A stretch of DNA of 64,000 nucleotides from Erythrobasidium yunnanense (lineage: Eukaryota; Basidiomycota; Cystobasidiomycetes; Erythrobasidiales; Erythrobasidiaceae): positions 910,471-974,470 of the forward strand of contig BCJC01000005.1 of the NCBI GenBank assembly GCA_001600175.1, read 5' to 3'. The number at the start of each line of letters is the position of its first letter. Position 1 is the first letter of the stretch. Shown one piece after another: positions 1 through 10,371 of this stretch. Position numbers and translations under genes: made by a program. Below the pieces are notes generated by a model, which was not told the DNA's origin, ran no database searches, and saw only the letters and a program-made list of their open reading frames with translations.

Positions 1-1263
1 CCATCAGACTCGTTCTCATACGTCGGTATGATGACTACTGAGAATCTACCATATAAGAGCATCAGCAGCTGTAACCACGGGTGTCAGTTCAGTTCAAACG
101 AATTCACTCAGCATGCCCTCCAACGGGTCCAGCGCCTCCTCGCATATTCTTGGTGCCGTCGCTACCTTTGTACAGAACCCAGTCGACGCAGAACTTGACT
201 CCATTTCTGACTACCCAGCCAAGAGATCGATAATGATGATAGACCACATACGATAGGATGAAAGGGTTGTCGGGGCGCACAAGGATCCGGTCTTCCGCAT
301 ACGGATTGTGACGAGGTAGGCTCGAATGCTGGAACAACTGCCAGACTTGTTTAAGGGACAGCGGTCGAGCCGGGTTGTCGGCATCCTTGGAGTATATCTC
401 AAGCACGCCTAACGCGAAGACCAGGAAGAAGGCTTCTTCGCGCTGTAATTGCATATGCTCTAGATTCTGCACTTGCAACCCGCTTTCCTGCAGCTGCCGC
501 TGCTGTTCTTTCGCAGAGACGCCCGTGAACTTCGATGTCTTTGGTTTGCTTGCTGCTGTAACGGGCTGCATGTCCTCTGCGACTTCTTCCTCCAGAGTGA
601 TTCCTGGGGCTTGAGCAGCGATATCTTCATGTTGCTTACTGCCGAGCGCTGCCACCTGTTTCTCTCTCTCATCCGCTCGCTCTTGTGCTTTCTGTAGCTT
701 CAGCACTTTACGCTCTTCTCTGCGCTGCCTCGTAATATCTTCCGCAGTCAGAACTGTCAGGCGTGAGAAGCGATTTGAGGAATCAGCATGTGTTGCAAAC
801 GTAAAATACATTGGGCCTCACCATGTGCGCCTGTAACACGATTCTTCTCGCGCTGAAACCAGGTCGGCTCGCTTCGCGACAAGCTGCCTTTACCGAAGAA
901 TCCTCTTGTCCAGAGCAGGTTCATCCAAGCTGTGGTATCACGCTGTGGCTCTTTGCCTTTCCTGCTGATCGGCTGCACCCATACGCTCTTTGTTGCATCA
1001 TCCCAGACCCCGACGAGTTTCTCGTCTAGATAGGCAGACCTGTCTATAGGATTTCTTGGAGCTCTTCCAAGCAAGCTTCTTGCAGACACAGAGATAGTCC
1101 AGGCTAGCGCAAAGATGGCAGAAGCTGCTTCGTCGTGGACATACAGAGGCAGAGGGTTTGCATAAATCGAGGCTTTCGAGGTGGATGCATTGGCTCGTTT
1201 CGCTGACGAATGACTCGCTGGCTGTCTCGTCGCTACAGCTGGACGCTGCTTCTGCGACTCCAT
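1..1263 (-). CDS. SEN2: tRNA-splicing endonuclease subunit Sen2 (3' end beyond window)
   Basis: Catalytic subunit of the tRNA intron endonuclease, which cuts the 5' splice site of pre-tRNA. Three exons are visible: 822-1263, 108-753 and 1-45. Introns 754-821 (GTGAGG...CTGACAG) and 46-107 restore one frame. The middle region has the family's charged stretch (ITRQRREER). The nuclease domain then follows: [18 protein letters not shown], then [12 protein letters not shown] across the second intron. The Tyr and His of the Sen2/Sen34 catalytic triad are therefore present; the Lys would lie past base 1. Between VLYK and GPV sit about 12 extra residues compared with the usual YKRGP spacing. The start at 1263 is the first ATG of the open frame. 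Identity is firm; the far C-terminus is missing only because the window ends. Confidence 0.9.
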
Positions 1264-1390
1264 CAGCGTATAATGTGTTCTTGCTTGATGAGGAATCGGG
1301 TCTCGGCAAAGTCACGTTGACCTTTTCGCGAACAAGAACATATCTCAAGACTTTCTGAAGTCCATATCATCCCTGGAATCTCCCTATACC

Positions 1391-2520
1391 ATGGGCAAAC
1401 GCGGCGAAGCTGCCTTCCTGTTTGCGTTCTCGGCAGTAGCGTATGTCACGTTGCATGGGTATTGTAAGACTCTTCTCGCGTCTGGGTAGCACAACTTCTG
1501 TCGTACTGACATTCTGTCTGACATTCTGTTGTAGCGCAGACTACTCTGGTTCCAGCTCTGAAGATACAGGCTCGCTTGCCGCCATTTCATGGCGCCGAAT
1601 GTCTTGCTATTCCTCCAGGGTCGCATTATTCCTACCTCCCTCCCTTCCTAGACCGTCTTCTGTGCTTCTACAACCGCGTCTTCCAACTCATACAACAATC
1701 CGAGCCAGCAGCAATCGTGGGCTCCCAGTTTGCCCGGGCGTATCTGATTATTACGGCCATCGTAGCCTGCGAGTCCTTCAAGCAGCGCAGTTTCTTGGCT
1801 AGAAGAGGACTCGTCATCTTGCTTATTGGGCAAGTCGCGACTGGCGGTGGGACCTTGCCGCTATACTTCGGGCTTGTCACATTGTCGCGATGGACGCACA
1901 GTAGACCTACAGTAACCGCAGTAGAGGTGTGGTCGGTCTTCATTGCGATGCTCGTCGGATATTGCTTGCCTTCGTACTATGTCGGCAAGACCGGATGGTC
2001 CTATGATGCTTTGTCACTCTGGCAGATTTATCCTGGTAAGCCACCCATGCCTCCCGTCAGGCCAAGTGCTGACCATAAACTTTTGACAGCGTATCTAAGC
2101 GTCCTTACCACTATACTTCCTCCCCTGCTTAGGCCGTTCTTGCGAAACACATCACCTCTCGTTCCAATAGTACTCATCGCCCTGCTTGCGGTGGTCATCT
2201 CTTCTGTGGGTCATTACCAGATGCTCAACTCTGGCGTCGACTTCCGGGATGTCGCCAGAGTCTTCCGCCAACCTGAGACGTTGCCCAGTAAGGTGCACAA
2301 GTTCTTCCTGATGGACTTTCTATTCTCCGTACTCGCTACACTCGCACACGTAGTCTTCACGTTCGATACAGCGACTACAGAGGAGTGGGTAGGCTATGCG
2401 TTAACAGCTTTCATGGGTAGTATGATCTTTGGAGCCGGAGGAGGCATCGCGCTTCTGTGGGCATTTAGAGAGATCCTTCCAATCTATGATCAGAAAGCAA
2501 AGCTTAAGAAAGTAGATTAG
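1391..2520 (+). CDS. multi-pass membrane protein, family not recognised
   Basis: Three exons: 1391-1463, 1535-2035 and 2090-2520. Introns are GTAAG...TTGTAG and GTAAG...GACAG, giving about 334 residues. The second intron is 54 bp and free of stops, so retention would add 18 residues in frame. The protein is strongly hydrophobic, with roughly seven membrane-spanning stretches; an N-terminal one (FLFAFSAVAYVTL) may be a signal anchor. It ends in a short basic tail (DQKAKLKKVD), as in ER-resident proteins. It resembles the polytopic proteins fungi often keep beside secondary-metabolism genes, but no such cluster is here. I do not recognise a family and assign no function. Confidence 0.7.
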
Positions 2521-2716
2521 CAGTACGTACTGTAGCATGAGGACAGTAATCAACATATCGTTCCAGAAACTGGTTCCTACGTCACCTGACATCCACGTGG
2601 CTTCGGGCAGCCGGTAACCACTTTCGGTCTAACGACTTCTCCGCTTCTTTCGTTTCTCTCTTCCTCTCCATGCAAATCTAGCCTACACCCAGACTACCTT
2701 CACTTCATACTCCGAG

Positions 2717-3822
2717 ATGGCCGACTACACCATGCCGAAGGCGGGCCAGGCTGGGACAGCCAAATCCCAAAAGACTGCCCAATATTCCGAGCTAGAGAAG
2801 CGGTTAGGCATTTACTCTGGAGATCTGGATCTTCCGCTATGTGTGACATGCAGTACTCAGACAACATGGTCCGACGAGAAGAATATCAGCCTCGAGGCTG
2901 AAGACACCGAGTACAAATGCAAAATATGTGAAGACCCTCGTCAATTCATTGGAGTACATGGGCAGAAGTGGACATCCTTGCGACGTCTTATTGATGACGA
3001 GACGACTGGCTACGGAAACGTATTCGAGGAGCTTATCCCGGGAGAGCTTTGGGCTTTCAAGACACAACCGTCTTTCGGTATTGGACAAAGAGCTTTCTTG
3101 ATGAAGGATCCAGCTGTCAAAGGTCTGGTGATGTGGGACTGCATCGCTTACCTCGACGATGCGACCTTGGCCAAGATCGATGAGCTTTCAGGCGGTGAAG
3201 GGATCAGCCATCTCGTAATCAGTCACGCTCACTATTTCTCAACGAGTTTCTGCTGGCTTGCTGCTTTCCCGGACATGCAAATGTGTTTGGCGAAGGCGGA
3301 TTTCCCGGAGTGGTACCAGCGTGAAGATGTTCTGCGAGCTGTGCAGCAACAGGATAGCAGGAATACCGTAGCTAATCGGATACGGCTAGTCGACGAAGAG
3401 CAGACCTCGATTGCAGACGGGGCTCCCTTCACCATCCTTCTTCTGGGAGGCCATTTCCCCGGGTCCCTTGTCCTGCTCTGGAAAGACATCCTCCTGATAG
3501 CAGACACTATACAAGTTGTGTTAAGTGGAATGTACAACTCATCGGAGCCTCAAAGACCCGGCGTGGCTTCGGTGACGTTCTTGTGGAGGTATGTCATCCT
3601 CTGTATTCACTAAGAAGGCGAGTGCTGACATGGTGCCTTTACAGCTATCCGAACCAGATTCCCCTTAGCTCGAAGGAGATCTCACGAGTTTGCAAACCGC
3701 TCGAGAAGGTCTCGTTCAATAAGGCCTTTGGCGCTTTCGAAGGCTTCAATATTTGGGGACATGCGAAGGACAAGATATTTCAGAGTCGAGATATACATAT
3801 AAAGAGACAGGCCGCCGAGTAA
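2717..3822 (+). CDS. metallo-beta-lactamase-fold protein with degenerate metal site
   Basis: Two exons, 2717-3588 and 3645-3822, joined through GTATGT...TTTACAG; 349 residues. After an N-terminal region containing two CxxC pairs (CVTC and CKIC, possible zinc knuckle), the protein follows the MBL-fold pattern. The segment around residues 150-180 (LVISHAHYFSTSF) replaces the usual HxHxDH. A later GGHFPGSLVLLW and LLIADTI match the third and fourth conserved blocks of the fold. Proteins with SHPHYYTT at this site occur widely in fungi and plants and are usually annotated as MBL hydrolases of unknown substrate. Since the second Asp-His pair is missing, it may bind one metal or none. A soluble cytosolic location is inferred from the lack of a signal peptide. 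Confidence 0.75.
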
Positions 3823-4071
3823 GCTTGACCACGACCGTCGAGCAGCTGTCTGCAACTGGGGCGCAACTGGCTTGTGATGAAGAGTCAAAGGACTATACTA
3901 TACTATGCTATATCTTAGTCATTGTGTACATGTAGTGGAACACGACAGACGCTAAATTACAGGTGCAATAGCTACAGGCGGAGGAACGATTTGCTCGTTG
4001 GTCGTACACGTCGTATGATCGTGATAGTAGTTGCATAAAAGCTACACTTTGAAAATTCCGTTGGTGACGGA

Positions 4072-7000
4072 TCATTCTATACTGCCTGTGGATGGAGTGG
4101 AAGGTGCGCTCGATGCGATCGAGGAGACAGAAGTACCAGACAAGCGCTTATAGTCTGTAGAAGCTTCTCGCTCTTCAAGATGTCTTTGCTTCCGTTCGTA
4201 AGCAAATCTTGTAGCAGGGAAGACATCCAGTACTAACTATATATCGATGGGAGGGTCAGCTCGCTCAAGTTTTCCCAAACCTTAGCTCACCGTGAAGAGG
4301 TACACGGCGCAAAGGAAGGCGACGACCCATTCCAAGGTTGCCGAAGCGGTGGTAATCGCAGCACAATTACCTGTGTCATAATTTAGTAGCTACTAGACGC
4401 CCACACTTTACGTGTCTGCTTACCGAATGAGCTACGGCGGTTACCATCACATACCAGATACGTAACCAGAAAGGCTATCGCCAAACCTATTGTCACTATT
4501 GCGACCGCCAGTTTGATGACTGCATTTCGCATAAGGTGCCGCCTTTCCGCGTGCGTGTTGGCGAGACTGAAGACTTGGACAGTTTGCAATGTTGCAGAAA
4601 GAGCGACGGATGCAATGAATGCGATGGCACAGCCCCAATGATAAGATCCATAGTGAAAGGCATCCAATACTGCAAGCAGTATGAGGCAGACGGCACCAGC
4701 AAAGCCGAAGAACAGGACTAAACAGTCCAGGATCTATGAAAGCCTAGTCAGATCACGATGTATACGATGCAGAAGAAGGTGACCTTACGATCTCATTCCT
4801 TCGCACTGCTCTGGGCAGACGGTCCAGCTTTCGTAGGTAGGTAATTGACAGCAAGCTCGCTACATAGAGGACCGCTGTGCATGTACAGAGTGTTACGAAT
4901 AGTGTCTTGTAGACGGCGCCAGCGTTGGATATGAATACGACACTGCCTTCGCTTCTTCGATATCGATGACCGTTATCTTGGATGAGCCAGAGACAGAGCA
5001 GGGAGACCAGACACGCGAGCCAGGATAAGGTAGCAGCTATAGGAATCCAGGGAAAGATAGAATACTGCGAAAAGCCATGAGAAGAAGAAGACTTGGCATT
5101 AGCACGGGGGGCAATGCAGCCTCCAGTCGCCTAAAATCGGCAGCGACTGGAGGTCAAATCCAGTATGGACTCCAGTCGTACCTCCACTCCTACATCCAGT
5201 TGTCAATCCAGTCACTTTGCAGGAGCCTACTAATTATATTGGAGGATGGTGCACTGAGCTATGACTCTTCTAAGGAAAACGATCAGGGCTCGTGTCCATT
5301 CGTTTCAGGCTAAGGCAGGAGAAGCCTGAAGCGCAAAATACTGAGTGCGCAACTACGTCGTCACGAAGGCTTTGTGAACTTTATTGAGAAACTCTGTCCC
5401 CACCACATACTTATCTTGATTCTCAAGTCCGAAAGAGGCGCGCTCAGATCCAATGTAAAAGAATTTTAAATGTACACATAGGTCTGTGCGGTACTCATAC
5501 GGGCTTTGCCAAGCAGCGTCAGGTAACGTACCAGGGCGCAAGACCCGCTCGGCAGGACTTCCGCGCTGTTTACTATGCAGCGAGCTCGATTCGCCTTCTT
5601 AGACGCTCAAACCTTTTCTGCGTAAAGGCTGCTCTAACGATGTTCGACAAGGGCTCAACGGGAGTGAGTGCTGCAGAATCTTCCGATGAGGGCGAGCTTC
5701 ACAGGTCCTTTACGCGCCCAGCTGCCTACACAATGGCAAGATGGATCCAGGTCGCGAAACTTCTGGAAGATCAGGAGAACGAAATAAAGATGCGCTACTT
5801 TCGATTGCTTTCTGCCACGGCGGCATGAGACGTACTTGACCACGTAAGCAAGCAGTAGCGGGCTTCTCGAAGGCCTTACATCGCGCGTCGGGGTTTTGTT
5901 CGCAACCCAATGAATTCGAGACAATCCACAAATGTTACTGATGGACTGCTATCTATGCTGCACGTCAAAATTCTGCTTTCATCGTAACAATGGTCGTCAA
6001 CGTCAAGACGTTTGCATACATCCTGGACGATTGTTTCGAGCGCTTTCACTGCATTACAGCCCTCTCTTGAGGTCCTGCACATGGTTGCAATCGTCTCTAC
6101 CGCAGATCCCTTGATGCTGCAGGCATACTCGGCTTGCTTCTACATTAGCTGTCTTCTTGTATGAATCGAACACACCTTTGGCAAATTTCTCTGTAACACC
6201 ATCTTCAGTATCACGCTTCCTCAATCTTTGTCTTGGTCTCCTGCTTAAAGGAAATATGCAGCTGCCCGGATCATCAATGCGCTGGCACCAAGTTTCGGAG
6301 TTTGATAGCTTAGCGGGTCGAATTTGCGTACGTATGGGTTCGTAGATGGACGCAAGCTGCCTTGTGGTACATCGGGAGATCCCAAGAATTTTCTCTATAA
6401 TGGCTGGACGCATCACCACTACACCAGCATTTGCTTTTGCGTCGATACCAATGGAGAGCAACCGCTGCTACGGAATATCTGTACGCCAACTATGCTGAAT
6501 CAAGTGTGATCAGCTGGGGCTTTATCAATAAATCTGGCAGTATGCACGATGTAGTCATCTCGCATAGCCTTCATAGACTCCTCACCCACTCTACTCCGTC
6601 AACGTACAACATCAACGCAGACACTGCTTCCCCAGCCCGTCAAGTACTCTCAAGGAAAATCTTGAATCCGCTCAAGACTGGCGAAAAGGTCTCAGCTCGC
6701 GGACGCCGGCGGGCGAAGTCATTGAAAGAGAGTCATGATATCACAAGTGATCGACAGGCCGTCGAATGGGGTATGCGTAGTCTGCAAGGCGCTTTCCCTC
6801 GACTCAGAGTCCCCGTGGAATCCAACCATCGCAAAAATGTACCTTCTACGAACAAAAAGAGTAAAAATCAACCAAATCCAGATAGACTACGAGACCGCAT
6901 GGAGAAGAGCAGATGACATGCGAAAACTAGCGATAGGTCAGAACAAAATATGTTGGATCTTTTCCATGAATATGTTTACAAGAGGTCCGCGCCAACTGCC

Positions 7001-10000
7001 CTATTAGGAACTTCTACCATACTAGCTTAGCGGGAAGACCTCGAAGGCGTGCAATTCTTCAAGAGTCATGCTGCTTGGTTGAGACCCGAGGAGTCTGAGG
7101 TGCTCTTCATGGGCTTCTTGCCATTGAGTTTAGCTTTCTTGTAAGCCTTCACCTTCTTCTTCTTCTTCTTCTTCTTCTTCTCCCTGTTTTACTTGCTGAG
7201 ACTGCTGCTGACGCTATTGTTGCCATCGTCCTCAGAGTTAGAATCGCTGCTTATATACCCTCACTTGGGACTGGAACGCTTTGATCGCTGTAGCAATCTG
7301 CTGAGCTTGGCTTCCAGCAATTTCTCCTCAAGCTCATCCACTGTCCTTCGCAAGCCTGCTTTCTCCGTTGCAGATTAAAACGAGGAGGAGTTGAGTAGGG
7401 CTGCTGACCGTGGGTCAGAGGCAGACCTTACGTAATTTGAGCGAAGCTTCCAGGAGAAGAGTAGGAACCAAAATGCTGCTGCATATGTACTTGGGCGACG
7501 GAGTAGCGGGGTGAGCATACATTGGGTGTTACAGTTGGTAGGCCATTGTCTGCTTTGTGATCCTTTTTGTTAGAAAGCAAGATACAATGGAGCAAAAACT
7601 ACGGTACAACACATGTACGCACATCGAACGTGCTTGTACATCGTCAGGCACAGCGACGCGGTGCACGTGTACAAAACACTCGCAAACAAGCGAAAGCCTC
7701 CAACACAGTTGAAATTTTGCTGCTTCCTGTTGCAGATATTTGGCAGAGGGAGTCTCTGTGATCTGATCGCAGAGACTCAGCACCCCCCTTCCCCCTCCCC
7801 CCGGGGCATCATGTTAAGGGCGTCGAACAGTTCTAATGATCGTTGATCAAGCAGCTAGCCGATGGACTCTATTTTTATCCCGGTGTGTTGTCATCCGCAT
7901 CTATTTTCACCCTGATTTACTGTATACTACGCTGTCTCCGCTGTGCAATCTGTTCTTACAAGTTGGTGAACTGGTAATCTCACCTGTTTTCGTGAGGATA
8001 AGGCGCATCAGAAGTTACCATGGCCGAGCAATCTCTGTCTGCCAAGGAACCTGTAGACCTCGTTATCGACCTGCGGACGGACTTGGAACATAGCAAGCCA
8101 AAAAAAGCATCGTATGGCAGTGGGTGGGACAGTCCTTGACTTCAGTACAGGCGCTTATGCTGCTACGACTCTATGTATTGAACTACATCGATAACGCTCA
8201 GTTGACTCACCTTTGGGCCTCGTGGCATCCGCCTTCGCCTCTCCTCTGTATCTCTACGCCACCCTCGCCGGGAAGTCCAACTTTTGGGACCGAGAATTGT
8301 CTCAGCTGGACTCCTCAGTCTTCAGCGGCAATAGTCTCGACGCGGGATGTGGCAGAGGACTCGTCCTAATCAAGGTTGCAAAGCGCAAATCCAACCTAGC
8401 GGCGAAAGAACACCGATCTTCAACGCCTGGCAGAGCATACGGTATCGATATATTTAATTCTCGGGATCAGAGCGGAAACTCGCCTCAAGCGACTGTATCA
8501 AACATACTGGCTGAAGATGTTCAGGATATTGTTAAACTGCATCGAGCCAGCTTCTGCGACCTTCCTTTTGAGGACGACTATTTTCAGCTTGTCACGAGCT
8601 CTTTAGCGCGTGAGTGAAACGCTTAGCACTTCGAGGGTCAAGTGGATGTGCACGTGCTGAAGGCCTGCAATACTCCCTTTCTGACGGGCGCGTTTGTGCT
8701 CCCTTCTTCCTGTTTTCCCTGCGGCGACTCTTCGCTCTCCAACGTGTTACCTCACATGTTGCCTGTCGTTTTCATCTCGTTTTTCCCATCTTCTGCCATC
8801 TGTCCCGGACATCTTTGGTCAACACATAATGCAGTTCACAACCCTCCGCGCATAGAAGATAGGGTGAAAGCCATCAAAGAGTTAGTACGCGTCACTCAGC
8901 CCGGCGGAAAGATCCTTCTGCTTGATCTTGCGGGATCACGCCAGACAGCTCTTTACGAGCGCGTATTACGTGAAGAGGTGGGCTCCACGAACGTACAGCG
9001 GGATTTTGCTGGGAAGGGTGTCATGTTCGGAATGTGGTATTGCGAAGTTATCCGTGCCACAAGACCGCTCAGATGATCACGGTGACTTATGGTACGGATA
9101 GAAACTTTCTTCCAGAAAACCTCTCTTTCCCGCCGATAATTGAGGGAGGATGCTGTTCCTTTACTTATGCGTACGATGGCAGATTATTGTCAAAGAGCCG
9201 AGTTGTGGCGATATCGTTGTTCAGGTCAATCCCTTGACCCTGCAAAGGCTATTCGGCCTACGAAGAGCTTCCTAATACCTGTACCAGGTGTTCGGTCGCT
9301 TGAGAAATCAAGAAGGCAAAGAGGCGGCCCCATTTCTCAATTAGAACGGTGCCGAAAATGGTGCTGACGCTCAATCATCACGATCATCTTTTTGCCTTGG
9401 GACGGCGGCGCTGACGAGGTCGCTGTGTTAGAACTTAGGATGTAGAATCAGTCACTGCTTCTAGATAGACTGCATATCAAAGCTCGTTGCTCATAGTTGG
9501 CTTGACGCTCCTAGTCTCGTGCCTGGTATCAATCCGTACGGGCACCGCGAAGACCTTGGCGTACATTGTTCGCCGTGCACATCGGGTCTGAGCGCAAACT
9601 TCCGTAACTAGGGGAGATGCGTATTTGGACAAAGCTCCGCAAGAGGCCCGCTCGTAACGACTTCGTTGCAGATTGATAATTCCACGCGTTATGCTTCTCC
9701 TCCATGAGGCCAATGAATGCGAGCACTGACCGGCTGTTCCGTAGATGTGTCCATAGCTTAGCACATCATCTTTTTAGGGTGTATAGCAGGCATTTATTAA
9801 ATGACTGGATCGACAACTAGAGAGATAATTGGTGGCAGGACTGGAGATGCTACTGGATTTGACCTCCAGTTGCTGCCGATTCTAGACGACTGGAGGCTGC
9901 ATTGCCCCCCGTGTAGTCCTTTCGGTCGGCTTTTAGCAAAGATACGCTAGCATGGTCGCACCCTTGAAGGCAGTCGCCAGATAGCCATACGAACGGTATA

Positions 10001-10044
10001 AGTACAAGGAAAAGCTTCTCAAAAGAGAAGAAATACAGCTTCAT
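4072..10044 (-). CDS. Frag1/DRAM/Sfk1 family membrane protein, first intron carries a transposon
   Basis: Exons: 9991-10044, 4789-5064, 4424-4733, 4291-4370 and 4072-4236, giving 294 residues in one frame. The order of features is that of the Frag1/DRAM/Sfk1 family: an N-terminal helix (FPWIPIAATLSWLACLV), an acidic loop ending in ISNAGA, several helices, then SATLEWVVAFLCAVYLFT near the end. Yeast Sfk1 works at the plasma membrane in phosphoinositide and lipid-asymmetry control; that role is inferred by family. The cytoplasmic tail is Ser/Thr-rich. The first intron is about 4.9 kb because the transposon at 5103-9913 sits in it; without it the intron would be about 112 bp. Exon 1 is the least certain part: it rests on the ATG at 10044 and the donor GTATGG at 9990, which fit the phase. 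Confidence 0.75.
5103..5165 (+). repeat. left terminal inverted repeat of the transposon
   Basis: 63 bp; pairs with 9851-9913 in inverted orientation with three mismatches. It contains two facing copies of CTCCAGT, so the end itself can fold back. Further CCAGT motifs continue inward to about 5220. Confidence 0.9.
5640..6916 (+). pseudogene. decayed PIF/Harbinger-type DDE transposase
   Basis: The reading frame changes several times, but conserved blocks come in the family's order. At about 5985 is FAYILDDCFERFH, the N-terminal helical part. At about 6100 is RRSLDAAGILGLLLH, followed by a stop. At about 6300 is EFDSLAGRI. At 6330-6450 is YGFVDGRKLPCGTS with FLYNGWTHHHY, the first catalytic Asp region. 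At about 6520 is WGFINKSGSMHD. At about 6620 is NINADTASPA, the second Asp. At 6745-6800 is SDRQAVEWGMRSLQGAFPRL, holding the catalytic Glu. At least three frame changes and one in-frame stop separate these blocks, beyond what short introns would explain. The gene is therefore very probably inactive. The N-terminal ORF at 5640-5828 ends in a basic stretch that fits the family's start but is not diagnostic. Confidence 0.8.
7066..7500 (-). pseudogene. decayed second ORF of the transposon (basic, coiled-coil)
   Basis: Read on the minus strand, one frame gives a heptad-like stretch (LRRTVDELEEKLLEAKLSR), a Ser/Asp-rich linker, a run of nine lysines with more basic residues, and a short tail ending at 7066. 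Two stop codons interrupt this frame. Upstream a different frame gives a Gln/Tyr/Ser-rich stretch (QVHMQQHFGSYSSPG). Harbinger elements usually carry a second gene, a Myb/SANT-like DNA-binding partner of the transposase, and this is in the expected place. No SANT motif can be read, so the identification is by position only. Confidence 0.4.
7153..7182 (+). repeat. (CTT)n microsatellite
   Basis: About ten CTT units. On the minus strand this is the Lys-codon run of the decayed second ORF of the transposon. Confidence 0.9.
7779..7806 (-). other. G-rich tract with quadruplex potential
   Basis: The minus strand reads runs of four to six G separated by one or two bases (four runs in 28 bp), which meets the usual G-quadruplex pattern. 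It lies in the non-coding middle of the transposon. Confidence 0.6.
8021..9076 (+). pseudogene. SAM-dependent methyltransferase inside the transposon, frame-broken near its start
   Basis: Class I methyltransferase. Motif I is SLDAGCGRGLVLIKVAKR; a YGIDIF block follows, with the acidic residue that usually binds the ribose; then DQSGNSPQAT, ASFCDLPFEDDYFQLV, and after an intron (8611 to about 8831, GTGAGT...TGCAG) VRVTQPGGKILLLDLAG and GKGVMFGMWYCEVIRA. This arrangement is typical of UbiE-like methyltransferases shared by bacteria and fungi. The N-terminal part is split over three frames: MAEQSLSAKEPVDLVIDL..., then ALMLLRLYVLNYIDNAQLTH, then SPLYLYATLAGK. Changes near 8125 and 8218, both at G-rich runs, look like single-base indels, since no intron of usable length fits. 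It lies wholly between the TIRs and is most simply captured host cargo. It may be only recently inactivated, or the indels may be sequencing errors. Confidence 0.6.
9080..9850. other. interior of the transposon without recognisable genes
   Basis: ORFs of 60-95 codons exist on both strands (for example + 9140-9367 and - 9529-9726), but none shows a known motif or extends through splice signals. The last about 70 bases before the right TIR carry scattered CTGGA/TCCAG motifs like those inside the left end. Confidence 0.5.
9851..9913 (-). repeat. right terminal inverted repeat of the transposon
   Basis: Inverted copy of 5103-5165. It ends CCCCCCGTG at 9913 and is followed by TAG, the same triplet that precedes the left end. 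Confidence 0.9.
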
Positions 10045-10371
10045 GGTTATTTCCGAGGAAGATGCAATCGGAGCTCCGATTCATATTCCAAGAAGATTAC
10101 GTACCAAAGTACCGCAGCAAGCTTCGCAATCCGAGCTCGCAGCTCAGAGCAGTTACAAGGCTGTGACTATGTGACCGACGCCTGCTTGCTTATCGGTCGG
10201 CTCAGAGACTTTTCTAATATATTGTAGGTGCACGGTTTACCTACTACGTCTAAAGGATACAAGGTCTGAAGAAGACGAGTGAAGTGTCTATTCTGATTAG
10301 CAGGTTATAACATCAAACATTCGGGACTTATGCGTGATTGCGGGAACATAGACTTCTATTGCGGTTTGGAA
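10045..10371. other. intergenic stretch
   Basis: Lies between the start of the Sfk1-like gene and the 3' end of the large gene on the same strand. It should hold the promoter of the Sfk1-like gene. No distinct motif seen. Confidence 0.5.

Larger units (their letters stand above)
5103..9913. mobile_element. 4.8-kb DNA transposon with TIRs, PIF/Harbinger-type
   Basis: The ends are near-perfect inverted repeats of 63 bp starting CACGGGGGGCAATG, with three mismatches. They are flanked by a 3-bp direct repeat TAG at 5100-5102 and 9914-9916. A 3-bp target duplication and an internal DDE transposase with a GFVDGRK/FYNGW-like block fit the PIF/Harbinger group, although the classic target there is TWA. 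The interior holds a decayed transposase on + (5640-6916), a decayed second ORF on - (7066 to about 7500), and a methyltransferase on + (8021-9076). The rest (9080-9850) has only short unrecognised ORFs. Well-matched TIRs with frame-broken genes suggest a fairly recent insertion of an element already non-autonomous, or a copy mobilised in trans. Confidence 0.85.

Noticed and set aside
5103-9913. CACTA/EnSpm classification of the transposon, suggested by CAC ends and 3-bp duplication
   Set aside because: The ends read CACGG, not CACTA, and the transposase blocks are those of PIF/Harbinger.
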